From: K189A clade bacterium
GTDB lineage: Bacteria; Pseudomonadota; Gammaproteobacteria; Pseudomonadales; Azotimanducaceae
Direction: 5' to 3'
Assembly (NCBI GenBank): GCA_902565895.1
Contig: CACFGV010000018.1
Location: 1-39,914 of the forward strand
DNA: 39,914 nt
Part shown: in pieces, positions 1-8,129 of the stretch
Layout of the letters: every line of letters starts with the position of its first letter
Numbering within the stretch: the first letter of the stretch is position 1
Position numbers and translations under genes: made by a program
Notes under the pieces: generated by a model
Told to the model about the DNA's origin: nothing
Databases searched by the model: none
What the model saw: the letters and a program-made list of their open reading frames with translations, nothing else

Positions 1-154
1 GTTAGAAACACGTCTCCTAGAACGAAGTGGAAAAGGCCGGAACGAGTGGAGGATTTGAGAATCATTTAAATATGAATGTATATCTATCAATACTTTGTTA
101 TTTAAAAAGCCACCTTACCACTAACATATTAATGAGTGGGAGTAATAAGAATCG

Positions 155-418
155 TCAGCCCATTGATGAATTCCGTAACAATCGATTTGCGACGGCGGCG
201 ATGAAACTTTCCAGACACTTAAAACCATGTTTTGGGACGCGATCCTTTCCTCTATCAGCAGATTCCATCAGCTGTAAAACATAGCCCAACTTATCACAAG
301 CTGGCTGCAACTGCCCTTTACCAAAATGGGTTCGCAGACACGCGCCCTGGGCACACGCGATCAGAAGATAACCTGCAACAAGAGCCTCCCCTGCTCTTGC
401 AGCTGCTTCGTAATCCAT
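155..418 (-). CDS. hypothetical small protein (87 aa), uncertain
   Basis: This is an open frame of 87 codons starting with ATG at 418. The product would be mostly helical, with Ala-rich and amphipathic stretches, three cysteines and a basic C-terminus. I do not recognise a family. There is no convincing ribosome binding site before the ATG, and no same-strand neighbour supports it. It may be a real small gene, a remnant, or a chance frame. Confidence 0.25.
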   Translation of the reverse strand: MDYEAAARAGEALVAGYLLIACAQGACLRTHFGKGQLQPACDKLGYVLQLMESADRGKDRVPKHGFKCLESFIAAVANRLLRNSSMG

Positions 419-511
419 ATGCTCGCTAAATCACTTGGTGTCTTGCGCGAAAATAGCTTTAGGTAGCGGCTAGGGCTACACGGGTATCACGCGCAACCCA
501 GCGCAAACAAA

Positions 512-548
512 GCGGTTACAAATCTATATATATTTGCAGCCGAACCGC
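512..548. repeat. imperfect hairpin upstream of the aminotransferase
   Basis: An outer stem GCGGTT (512-517) pairs with AACCGC (543-548). Inside it, CAAAT (519-523) pairs with ATTTG (532-536) around an AT-only loop. There is no following T-run, so a terminator is unlikely. It lies about 90 bases before the aminotransferase start and could be an operator or an mRNA structure, but neither is shown. Confidence 0.35.
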
Positions 549-637
549 CCCATTAAGAGGGCTCGATTATTGGCGATCTTACCCTCGTCAGCTTATCCAG
601 ACGTTGATAGTGTATACCGTTTGTTGGGGGATAAGTT

Positions 638-1906
638 ATGAGCAGTTCAGACGTATTGGCGGCGCGACGCCGCACTATGGGGCAGGGCACGCTGTTTTAT
701 GATGAACCTATCCACATGGTTAAAGGCGATGGCGTTTGGTTATATGACGACACCGGACGCCGCTATATGGACTGCTACAACAATGTTCCTTGTGTTGGGC
801 ATTGTCATCCTCATGTGGTTAATGCCATGCATCAACAAGCTGGGCTACTGAATACACACAGTCGTTATTTGAGCAAGGTGGTCGTAGATTACTCAGAGCG
901 GTTAGTGGCTCTGCATGACGACCCGTTAGCCACCCTGCAGATGGTTTGCAGCGGTACTGAAGCGATCGAACTGGCGTTGCGTCTCGCCCGAACCTTCACC
1001 AAAGGCAGCGGAATCATTTGCAGTAACGCTACCTACCATGGCAACTCCCACGAGACCTTCCGCATGACGGTTGGTCCGTTTGAACCAGAATTTCGCAGGG
1101 TCTCGTTTCCTGACAGCTATAGGCCGTTAGAACAGAACCTGAGCGATGAGGCGTTATGCGATCGCTACTTGCAAGAGATTGAACACGCTATCGCAAGTTT
1201 TGCAGCAGACGGCGTACCGTTTGCCGGAATGCTATTTTGTTCAATTTTCGCTAACGAAGGGCTGCCGAAGGTACCGGCAGGGTATATGCAAAAGGCCGCA
1301 AAACTGGTGCGCGACGCAGGCGGCGTAGTGATCTTTGACGAGGTGCAGGCTGGCTTTTGTCGTACTGGCACCTGGTGGGGCTACCAGGTTATGAATTGTG
1401 CACCAGATATTGCAGCCATGGGAAAGCCTATGGGTGCAGGCTACCCGACTGGCGGAGTTGCAGCGCGGGCGGATATTCTGGACACGTTTTTTCGCCGCAG
1501 CGGTTACTTCAACACCATGGCGGCAACACCGCTGCAAGCCGCTGTTGCCAATGCGGTGTTAGACGTTATCGAAACCGAAAACCTACAAAGCCAAGTCAGC
1601 AAAGTGGGTCTTCATCTTAAAAACAAACTGGCGACACTCGTCGAGCAATTTGAGCAAGTCGGTGATATTCGTGGCCATGGACTGTTTTTGGCCATTGACT
1701 GGGTAACAGACAAGGCGAGTCGCACCCCAGATCGCGAGGGCGCCAAAGCAATCGTCGAGCGCCTAAAAAAGGCCGGTTATCTTATTTCCAATGCCGGTGC
1801 CCATCGCAATGTTTTAAAAGTGCGCCCGCCGTTAATTTTCAATCAGGACCATGCGGACGAATTTTTCACCGCGTTCGAAACCGCAGTATCAGAGACCGCG
1901 CGTTAA
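638..1906 (+). CDS. class III aminotransferase / phospholyase (AGXT2L-like)
   Basis: This is a 422-aa PLP-dependent fold-type I enzyme of aminotransferase class III, probably cytosolic. The class III FDEVQ motif is followed by the Schiff-base lysine K263 in GKPMGAGYP. That local sequence resembles GKPMGNGHP of the ethanolamine-phosphate and 5-phosphohydroxylysine phospholyases more than ordinary omega-aminotransferases. The ATG at 638 follows a strong GGGGGAT ribosome binding site. The stop is 3 bases before an APH-type kinase gene, so the two are almost certainly co-transcribed. Inference: the kinase phosphorylates an amino alcohol such as 5-hydroxylysine or ethanolamine, and this enzyme eliminates phosphate and ammonia to give an aldehyde. 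A true transaminase cannot be excluded. Confidence 0.85.
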   Translation: MSSSDVLAARRRTMGQGTLFYDEPIHMVKGDGVWLYDDTGRRYMDCYNNVPCVGHCHPHVVNAMHQQAGLLNTHSRYLSKVVVDYSERLVALHDDPLATLQMVCSGTEAIELALRLARTFTKGSGIICSNATYHGNSHETFRMTVGPFEPEFRRVSFPDSYRPLEQNLSDEALCDRYLQEIEHAIASFAADGVPFAGMLFCSIFANEGLPKVPAGYMQKAAKLVRDAGGVVIFDEVQAGFCRTGTWWGYQVMNCAPDIAAMGKPMGAGYPTGGVAARADILDTFFRRSGYFNTMAATPLQAAVANAVLDVIETENLQSQVSKVGLHLKNKLATLVEQFEQVGDIRGHGLFLAIDWVTDKASRTPDREGAKAIVERLKKAGYLISNAGAHRNVLKVRPPLIFNQDHADEFFTAFETAVSETAR

Positions 1907-1909
1907 CGC

Positions 1910-2908
1910 ATGGCCACGGCCCTAGCATTAGCCCAGTTGTACGACATCGCGAACCAAGCCTTGGAGCATTGGTCATTGCAGGTTACCTCGCTAACTTTGG
2001 CTTCTCAGAGCGAAAACACGGTGTTTCGCGTAGAAACCGCAGACCAAGGCGCCTTTGCGCTGCGTTTGCATCGCCCTGGTTACCATTCGCTGCCAGAGTT
2101 GGAGTCCGAGCAGGCATGGACGCGTGCGCTCGCCGATGGTGGCGTTGCTATACCCAAAGTAGAGCCGACCAAGCACGGTGGATACTATATAGAGGCTGGC
2201 TTGGGCACACCTACAACCACACGCCAGGCCGGCCTAATTCAATGGCTGCCCGGTGTGGCCTTGTCTGAAGTTCTAGCAGACCAACCTTCCGATCCTCTGC
2301 TCCACGACATCTATTTTGCGCTGGGCGCATTGATTGCGCGGTGCCACCTAGCAACCCTAGCCTGGACAGCGCCTGCTCACTTTACTCGCCATGCCCTAGA
2401 TCACGACGGCTTTGTCGGCGATGAGCCCTTTTGGGGTCGCTTCTGGGAGCTTGGTTTAACGACACAAAACAATCGCGACCAACTGAAAGAGATTCGCAAC
2501 GCTGTGTCGGCACGTCTGCAATCTATGCCGAAAGATCGGAACAACTTCGGCATGATTCATGCCGATCTGCACGCTAACAATGTGTTGCGTAATAACGGAC
2601 AGTTGTACGTGATCGATTTTGACGACGCTGGCTTTGGCTGGCACGCATTTGATCTAGCAGTTGCTGTGTATGACCAGCTCGATTTTTTTCATGCCACGCC
2701 CCGTTTTGATCTAAGCAGCACGGCGTTGATCGCAGGCTACGATTCTGTGCGGCCAGGCTGTAATGAAAGTTTTGAGCAACTGCCGCTGTTTTTACTTCTA
2801 CGCTCGCTCATGCTGTTGAAGTGGATAGAAGATCGACCGGAAGTTGGCCGTGAGGATAGAATTCCAGTGCTGCTAAAGGTCGCCTTTGAACAATTTAAAA
2901 ACCTCTAG
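1910..2908 (+). CDS. APH-family small-molecule kinase (hydroxylysine kinase-like)
   Basis: This 332-aa protein has the aminoglycoside phosphotransferase / homoserine kinase II fold. The catalytic loop HADLHANN has H217, D219 and N224, and the metal-binding aspartate D236 lies in IDFDD. The N-terminal lobe contains the usual beta-rich segment ending in an ALRLHRPGY-like strand. It follows the phospholyase-like gene by 3 bases. In eukaryotes the pair AGPHD1 (hydroxylysine kinase) and AGXT2L2 performs consecutive steps, and many bacteria fuse similar domains. Here they are separate genes. The exact substrate is inferred from this pairing; choline or ethanolamine kinase activity is an alternative. 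The ATG at 1910 sits four bases after the preceding TAA. Confidence 0.8.
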   Translation: MATALALAQLYDIANQALEHWSLQVTSLTLASQSENTVFRVETADQGAFALRLHRPGYHSLPELESEQAWTRALADGGVAIPKVEPTKHGGYYIEAGLGTPTTTRQAGLIQWLPGVALSEVLADQPSDPLLHDIYFALGALIARCHLATLAWTAPAHFTRHALDHDGFVGDEPFWGRFWELGLTTQNNRDQLKEIRNAVSARLQSMPKDRNNFGMIHADLHANNVLRNNGQLYVIDFDDAGFGWHAFDLAVAVYDQLDFFHATPRFDLSSTALIAGYDSVRPGCNESFEQLPLFLLLRSLMLLKWIEDRPEVGREDRIPVLLKVAFEQFKNL

Positions 2909-3100
2909 GTTTATCTCTCCCTCGCGTCGCAAACATCGGTGCAAGGGAAACTTGGGCAGGGCTTGTTAGCGCTCAGGGATTGATTGCAGGTTAGTGTAAC
3001 GGCGTCGCGTTCCTAACAAGAGCACTGTAGATGGGGGTACTGACATGGAACGACGAAAAATGTATCTAAGGTGTCCCAGCGGCTATCTGATAGAAATAAA

Positions 3101-3120
3101 GGCTTATGGCAATTTAAGCC
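3101..3120. repeat. inverted repeat upstream of GST gene
   Basis: GGCTTA (3101-3106) and TAAGCC (3115-3120) form perfect 6-bp arms around an 8-base centre. The repeat lies 49 bases before the GST start codon in a 260-bp spacer that holds no gene. It could be an operator or a 5' UTR hairpin. No T-run follows. Confidence 0.35.
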
Positions 3121-3168
3121 GGTAATTTTCCCATTAGACATTTACTTTTTACTTGCAAGGAGAGGATA

Positions 3169-3966
3169 TTGGACAAGCTAGAATTTGTAACGTTAGACGA
3201 AGCTGCCAAGATGCAAGGGGGCACCCGTATTACCTTCATTCCGGGTGTGCAGGCGCTTTATGCAGAGGCGCTAAAAAATATTTGCTATGTGAAAAAAATT
3301 CCTATTATCCGAGCGCTGCATCCGATGATGGGGGTAGATAAAGAAACTGGTGAAGATCGGCAGGCACGACTGTATGAGCTGACCAGCCAAACCAGCTTGC
3401 CCACGATGTTGCACAATGAAGAGCGGCCGCGGAATGTTTGGACCGAGCAACTCGCTTTGGCAGAAGCAATCGGCGCGCCTGACAGTCCGTTGTTGATTCC
3501 GGAGGACTTTGAATCCCGAGTAGATATGTTTGGATTATGCGCGGTGGTATTAGCTGAGGATGGGCTAGTGTGGAACATGCGCATCATGAATGACGGTCCG
3601 CTGGGGAGAAAATACGGTTATTCAGAAGCGGCGAGCGCTGCTGCGCCGGCTAAGGTCGCCAAGGTACTGGCCTTGCTCGACCGCCGCTTACAATCTCAGG
3701 CTGAACAGGGCTCGAAATACCTTGTCGGTAGTGCGGTGTCCGCTGCTGACATTTATTGGGCCACCATGAGTATGTGTGTCACTGCGACTCCACCTGATTT
3801 GATGCCGGTGACCCAACAAAATCAGGGCATGCTGAAATTCTTTGCGGCTAACGCAAAGAATCCGGTGATCGCTGAGGCCCTGTCGCCGCGCATCGAGGAC
3901 CACCAGCGCTACATCTTAACGACTTATTGTGAGACGCCAGCCGTGTTGGGGGGTGACCCGTTATAG
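3169..3966 (+). CDS. glutathione S-transferase-fold protein
   Basis: This is a 265-aa protein with a GST architecture. A thioredoxin-like N-terminal region (about 15-100) is followed by an all-helical C-terminal domain containing G-S-A-V-S-A-A-D-I-Y-W, the N-capping/hydrophobic-staple region typical of GSTs. The N-terminal domain lacks a clear CPxC or Ser/Tyr catalytic motif, so the enzymatic role is uncertain. The start is TTG at 3169: it is preceded at ideal spacing by AAGGAGAGG (3158-3166), and the conserved region begins shortly after. It stands alone, convergent with the flavin hydroxylase gene. A role in detoxification or isomerisation linked to the neighbouring aromatic cluster is possible but unproven. 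Confidence 0.7.
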   Translation: MDKLEFVTLDEAAKMQGGTRITFIPGVQALYAEALKNICYVKKIPIIRALHPMMGVDKETGEDRQARLYELTSQTSLPTMLHNEERPRNVWTEQLALAEAIGAPDSPLLIPEDFESRVDMFGLCAVVLAEDGLVWNMRIMNDGPLGRKYGYSEAASAAAPAKVAKVLALLDRRLQSQAEQGSKYLVGSAVSAADIYWATMSMCVTATPPDLMPVTQQNQGMLKFFAANAKNPVIAEALSPRIEDHQRYILTTYCETPAVLGGDPL

Positions 3967-4016
3967 CGATCTGATGGCCCACGGCAGCGCTCGCGACGAT
4001 TGCGCCAGGTGTCGAG

Positions 4017-5594
4017 TCAATGCCCTGGGGGGTAGTGTTCCGGGCTTAACTTTAGCGCGTCGGCTAAGGCGGCAATCAAAGCGTCAATGCTCAGGTGCGC
4101 ATCGGTATGACCGAATACCAGTCGGTCTGGCCTGATCAGAAAAACCTCGCCTTGATTCAGTTGCTCGGGGAACTTGCCCTCAAGGATTTGTAAGGTTGAA
4201 ACATCAACAGCCGCTATGCCTAAGACTTCCATCAGAGTCGCGCTGGCTTTATTCGACCGCAGTGGGCCATTGGCGATTAGAGCAAAGCCGCCGCCTAACA
4301 GTTCATCAAAGCGAAAGGTATTGCCGCTGCCGTCCTGCACCATGGGTTGAGGCAGCAAATAACCTGTTGCGCCTTCGTTTGAAACTTGATCGACCACAAC
4401 TACGCCAGATCGGATCGGTGGCTGTTCACGCCCCTGGCCGTAGCCTGATTTGCGAGAAGTCTGGCGCATTTCAGGTGGTGTCTTGCCGGTCTTTTGCGCA
4501 CGCTCAGTGGCGGCAATATGCTGCATCAGATGGCCCATCTCTACAGCCCACGACACCAAATCATTGGCATGATCGTTACGCTCGGCTTGGTAGCTCTCCA
4601 ACAGCGCCGGGGTGCAAATTCCATTGAGCACCAGAGGTAACTTCCAAGCGAGGTTGATGACGTCACGCATTCCGGAGTTCATCCCTTGCCCCAGGAAAGG
4701 CGGGGTTTGGTGAGCCGCATCACCGGCCAGCATGACGCGCCCGGCTTGCCAGCTGTCCGCGACTGCGGCGTGAAACTGATAGACCGCTGAGCGCCGTAGC
4801 CTGTAGCTATCTCTAGGCGCCCAAGAGTCTAGTAAAGCGTGGATCGTTTGTGGCTCTAACATCTGCGCCCGGGTTTCGCCTGGGTTTAGCTGAAATTCCC
4901 AGCGTCGATAAGGGTCCTTGGTTGCAACATAGGTGTGAATACGATCTGGGTCGCAAATTTGCAGCACCGCGTTTGGCAATTCGTGGGATTTGAGCATTTC
5001 GACGTCCACCACCAACCAGTCCTGGTCATAGCCTAGATCGCGCCATTTGATGTTAAGCGCTTTACGTGTCGGACTGCTGGCTCCGTCGCAAGCCAGCATG
5101 AAACTCGCCGCCACATTTAGATGCTCATCGGCGCTTGCCGCGCGCATAGTTACTGTTGCGTCGGTAGATATGAAGTCACAAAGCTCGTAACCCAAGTAAC
5201 ACGTTACATTTGGGTGCGCTTGAACGGTTGCGTGAAGAAAGCCTTCCAACTCTGGTTGATCAAACATATTCGCCGGTTGCCAGCCATTGCTGCCCATGGC
5301 AACAGATCGACCGCCGAAAAGCCAATTTCGCTGGGAGTCAGTAAAGCCAGCGCGTTCATCTGCTCGTAACGGCTGCATCATTGCATTAACAGTTTCGGCC
5401 AGGTTCAACGGTTGTAACGCGCGAATGATCTCGCCGTCTAAGTTAACGGCGCGCGGTAGACGGTACACCTCGGTATCTTTTTCGATTGCGACGACGCGCA
5501 GTCCGGCTTCGGCAAACAGTAGGGCGCCTAGGGACCCGACTGGGCCAAGGCCGATAACAGCGACATCGAAGTGGTTAGCCGCCGTATTGCTCAT
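4017..5594 (-). CDS. FAD-dependent aromatic hydroxylase (MhpA/PheA-like)
   Basis: This is a 525-aa class A flavoprotein monooxygenase. It has an N-terminal Rossmann GLGPVG motif (about residues 16-21) for FAD. The later GD motif, in LAGDAAHQTPPFLGQG, contacts the FAD ribityl chain. A C-terminal thioredoxin-like extension is typical of the MhpA / 2,4-dichlorophenol hydroxylase group. It uses NAD(P)H and O2 to hydroxylate a phenolic ring and would produce the catecholic substrate for the extradiol dioxygenase encoded across the promoter. Its ATG overlaps the FAH-hydrolase stop (ATGA, 5591-5594), so translation is coupled. Order in the leftward operon is tetR, FAH hydrolase, hydroxylase. The substrate is not deducible. 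Confidence 0.9.
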   Translation of the reverse strand: MSNTAANHFDVAVIGLGPVGSLGALLFAEAGLRVVAIEKDTEVYRLPRAVNLDGEIIRALQPLNLAETVNAMMQPLRADERAGFTDSQRNWLFGGRSVAMGSNGWQPANMFDQPELEGFLHATVQAHPNVTCYLGYELCDFISTDATVTMRAASADEHLNVAASFMLACDGASSPTRKALNIKWRDLGYDQDWLVVDVEMLKSHELPNAVLQICDPDRIHTYVATKDPYRRWEFQLNPGETRAQMLEPQTIHALLDSWAPRDSYRLRRSAVYQFHAAVADSWQAGRVMLAGDAAHQTPPFLGQGMNSGMRDVINLAWKLPLVLNGICTPALLESYQAERNDHANDLVSWAVEMGHLMQHIAATERAQKTGKTPPEMRQTSRKSGYGQGREQPPIRSGVVVVDQVSNEGATGYLLPQPMVQDGSGNTFRFDELLGGGFALIANGPLRSNKASATLMEVLGIAAVDVSTLQILEGKFPEQLNQGEVFLIRPDRLVFGHTDAHLSIDALIAALADALKLSPEHYPPGH

Positions 5595-6466
5595 GCGATG
5601 ATGGCTGTATCCGGCTCGGCGATGACTTCATTGTTAATATACCCCAGACCCTCGATTTCGACTTTCACCTGGTCACCGACCTGCAAAGTGGCCTGGGGCT
5701 GCATGGCGGCGCCGACACCGCTGGGTGTGCCAGTAGCGATGACATCACCTGGCTCTAGCGTAAAAGCGGTGCTTAGAAACTCGATGATGTCGTAACAATC
5801 AAAGATCAAGTCATCGGTATTGGTCTCTTGGCGCAAGTCGCCATTTACGAAGGTGCGAAGCATGAGGTTATGAGGATCAACTTCGTCGGGTGTGACAATT
5901 GCGGGGCCATATGGATTGTGGGTGTCCCAGGACTTGCCCATGGTGAATTGGGGCGGTGTAGCCAAAAATTGCCACTCTCGCACACTCACATCGTTCAATA
6001 CGCAGTAGCCAGCGACTACATTAGGGGCGTCTGCCTTAGTGACACGACGGCAACGTTTGCCGATGACCATACCTAATTCCCCTTCGTAGTCCAACAGGTT
6101 GGTTTCGGCGGGCGCATGTATGGGCGCATACGGGCCGTTTGCTGCGGTCGCTTGTTTGGTGAATACAACCGGATATTTAGGGATCTCCATGTTGCTTTCT
6201 GCGGCGTGAGCTCGGTAGTTCAGTCCTATGGCGAGTATTTTTGGGGGTCGCTTTATGGGCGCTTCCAAGACAACGTCATTGACGTGATAGTGCGCTTTTG
6301 CTTCTTGGTGTTGGGCGACTTCTTGCATTCCAGCGTCGCCGCTTTGCAACAAAGTCAGCATGTCCTGAGGCAACGTGGGTGCGACTTGGCTCAAGTCGAT
6401 AACGTGATCGCCCTGCAGCAAACCAATTCGGGTGTGAGCAGATTCAGTAAAGGTAATAAGTTTCAT
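5591..6466 (-). CDS. fumarylacetoacetate hydrolase (FAH) family hydrolase/isomerase
   Basis: This 291-aa protein has an N-terminal cap of about 60 residues and a FAH catalytic domain. The metal-binding acidic residues appear in DYEGELGMVIGKR (about 127-139), and a later stretch ending in GDVIATGTPSGVG is the family's conserved C-terminal signature. The family cleaves or isomerises beta-diketo or 2-hydroxy-dienoate ring-fission products, using Mg2+ or Mn2+. With the hydroxylase and extradiol dioxygenase it would process the ring-cleavage product. It overlaps tetR upstream and the hydroxylase downstream by 4 bases each (both ATGA). A GGAG ribosome binding site lies inside the end of tetR. Confidence 0.88.
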   Translation of the reverse strand: MKLITFTESAHTRIGLLQGDHVIDLSQVAPTLPQDMLTLLQSGDAGMQEVAQHQEAKAHYHVNDVVLEAPIKRPPKILAIGLNYRAHAAESNMEIPKYPVVFTKQATAANGPYAPIHAPAETNLLDYEGELGMVIGKRCRRVTKADAPNVVAGYCVLNDVSVREWQFLATPPQFTMGKSWDTHNPYGPAIVTPDEVDPHNLMLRTFVNGDLRQETNTDDLIFDCYDIIEFLSTAFTLEPGDVIATGTPSGVGAAMQPQATLQVGDQVKVEIEGLGYINNEVIAEPDTAIIA

Positions 6467-7119
6467 CGTGATTTCTCCACTGGGGTGAATAGGTCGGCGA
6501 CAGCTTCAGCGTGGGCGGCAACTGCGACGGAGTCTAATGGATTGCGTCCTGACAAGGCCTCGGCTTCTGCGGCGTTAGAGAAGATCAGCGTCGCTGCGCC
6601 GGTGAGGACGTAATAAAAATGATGCGGGTCCATCTGTGGCGCAAGCCCCATAGTCTTGGCGTGTTTGAAGACCTTGCACACTTGCCGATACCAGGGGCGT
6701 ACGGAACGATCTAGCAACCACTCTAAGCGCCAATCTGCCATCATACCCTCTTGAATCATTAGGCGGTTGAGCTCTGGGCGGTCGGCACAAAATGTCACAT
6801 AGGCACGGACAAAAGCGCGTAAACGTTGAGACTCTTCCAGGTTTTCGATTTCCTTCACCGCCGCGCCCAAATCCTGTTCGGTAATAGACATGAGATGGTC
6901 AGCGCTGGCCTTCCATAGCGCTGCTTTAGAACCGAAGTGGTAGTTGATTAAACCGCGCTTGATACCCGCAGCTTTCTCAATACCTCGGGTTGAAGAGGCG
7001 TCGTAACCCTGGGTGGTAAAGGCGTTTAGCGCAGCGTTGATCAACTTAAGTTTTGTGCTTTGAGCGTCCCTTGACTGACGTTTGCAATCAGATGCGAGGC
7101 TGTGCTGGACAGATGGCAT
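6463..7119 (-). CDS. TetR-family transcriptional regulator of the aromatic cluster
   Basis: This is a 218-aa TetR/AcrR repressor. The N-terminal helix-turn-helix lies at about 25-70, with the recognisable TRGIEKAAGIKRGLINYHFGSK segment. The C-terminal ligand-binding domain resembles those of TetR regulators with a conserved LMIQEG stretch. It is the first gene of the leftward operon and is divergent from the extradiol dioxygenase. It therefore probably controls both directions and itself by binding the near-palindrome at 7168-7185. The inducer would be an aromatic substrate or intermediate, by inference from the neighbours. Confidence 0.9.
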   Translation of the reverse strand: MPSVQHSLASDCKRQSRDAQSTKLKLINAALNAFTTQGYDASSTRGIEKAAGIKRGLINYHFGSKAALWKASADHLMSITEQDLGAAVKEIENLEESQRLRAFVRAYVTFCADRPELNRLMIQEGMMADWRLEWLLDRSVRPWYRQVCKVFKHAKTMGLAPQMDPHHFYYVLTGAATLIFSNAAEAEALSGRNPLDSVAVAAHAEAVADLFTPVEKSR

Positions 7120-7138
7120 GGCGGTGGTGGAATCAAAC

Positions 7139-7167
7139 TTGTGTTGGGTAGGGTTACTTTATATATT
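7139..7167 (+). promoter_or_regulatory. candidate sigma70 promoter of the extradiol dioxygenase operon
   Basis: TTGTGT (7139-7144) and TATATT (7162-7167) are separated by exactly 17 bases. The -10 is a 5/6 match and the -35 a 3/6 match to consensus. The -10 abuts the near-palindrome at 7168-7185, which fits repression by steric block at the transcription start. Confidence 0.45.
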
Positions 7168-7185
7168 ACTTGTCAATTGGCAAGT
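7168..7185. promoter_or_regulatory. probable TetR operator (18-bp near-palindrome)
   Basis: ACTTGTCAATTGGCAAGT is an inverted repeat with one mismatched pair (T against G beside the central CAATTG). It lies in the 83-bp spacer between the divergent tetR start (7119) and the dioxygenase ATG (7203), just downstream of the candidate -10. Length, symmetry and place are all typical of TetR-family operators. Confidence 0.65.
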
Positions 7186-7202
7186 TAAACTTTGGGGGCA
7201 GC

Positions 7203-8126
7203 ATGCCGAACATCAAAGACGTGCGCTACGTTAAATTTCGAGTGAGCGATTTGCGCAAGCAACAGCAGTTTTTGCACGATTTCGGCTTGCATACGAACAT
7301 CGACAACGGCGTATTGGTGGCCCGGGGCACCGACACCAGTCCCTACATTTATCTTGCAGAAGAGGGGCCAACCCCCGCCTTTGTAAGTGTTGGGTTTTTA
7401 GCAGATTCTGAAGCCCAGCTGCGCGAAATCGCTGCCATGGACGGCGTAGCGGTAACAGAGAATCCGTTAGAGGGGGGTGGTCTGATCGCGCAACTCACCG
7501 ACCCAAACGGGTTCACAGTAGACGTTGTGGCGAACATCGCCGCGGCAGCGCCTCTTGCCGTGGCGGATCGCTCGGGCTTCAACCAAGGTGACGCAAAGCA
7601 ACGTTTAGGTGAGCGCGTTGCTTTTTCCCAGACGGACTGTTTCATCAAGCGACTTGGGCATGTGGTGTTGATGGTCAACAATTTCGCGACGACCTTGGAG
7701 TGGTATCAACGCCGGTTTGGCCTGCTCGTTTCCGATGAAATTGTTATGCAACAAGATGGCCAAGAACAAACGCTAGGTGCGTTTACACGCTGTAATCGCG
7801 GTGCAGATTATGTCGATCATCACACTCTGTTTTTGATCAATGGTGGACAAGCGGAGTTCAATCATGCCGCCTTCGAAGTAGCAAACTGGGATGTGCTGAT
7901 GCAAAGCCACTATCAGCTGAAGAAAGCGGGCTATACCCATTCGTTCGGCGTAGGCAAACATATTCTTGGCAGTCAGACCTTCGATTACTGGAAGGATCCG
8001 GACAACTTCATGCTTGAACACTTCACCGACGGCGACTTGTTTAACGAATCTTTTGGATCGCACAAACGCAGCCCGGCGGATTTATTGGGCACCCACTGGG
8101 GTCCAGATGGCATACCCGGCCAGTAA
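7203..8126 (+). CDS. type I extradiol (ring-cleavage) dioxygenase, VOC superfamily
   Basis: This is a 307-aa two-domain vicinal-oxygen-chelate protein. By alignment to BphC-type enzymes from memory, H153 (LGHV), H221 (FNHAAFEV) and E272 (FMLEHF) form the 2-His-1-Glu Fe(II) site. H206/H207, H253 and Y262 match the conserved second-shell residues. The C-terminal domain is catalytic; the N-terminal one (1-120) lacks the ligands, as usual. It would cleave a catechol-type ring next to the hydroxyls. I chose ATG 7203, preceded by a GGGGGC motif. The upstream in-frame TTG at 7170 lies inside the presumed operator. A GST gene follows after 3 bases. Confidence 0.88.
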   Translation: MPNIKDVRYVKFRVSDLRKQQQFLHDFGLHTNIDNGVLVARGTDTSPYIYLAEEGPTPAFVSVGFLADSEAQLREIAAMDGVAVTENPLEGGGLIAQLTDPNGFTVDVVANIAAAAPLAVADRSGFNQGDAKQRLGERVAFSQTDCFIKRLGHVVLMVNNFATTLEWYQRRFGLLVSDEIVMQQDGQEQTLGAFTRCNRGADYVDHHTLFLINGGQAEFNHAAFEVANWDVLMQSHYQLKKAGYTHSFGVGKHILGSQTFDYWKDPDNFMLEHFTDGDLFNESFGSHKRSPADLLGTHWGPDGIPGQ

Positions 8127-8129
8127 TTC

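Larger units (their letters stand above)
1..637. other. left-edge region without a confident gene
   Basis: No protein family is recognisable in this stretch. Positions 60-150 are markedly AT-rich compared with the rest of the window, which could reflect an old junction or simply a regulatory spacer. It contains one weak 87-codon frame on the minus strand (155-418) and an imperfect hairpin (512-548), both listed separately. The last 15 bases hold the ribosome binding site (GGGGGAT, about 626-632) of the aminotransferase. Confidence 0.5.

Noticed and set aside
7170-7202. Upstream TTG start for the extradiol dioxygenase
   Set aside because: It lies inside the near-palindromic operator and has no ribosome binding site; ATG 7203 fits the family start.
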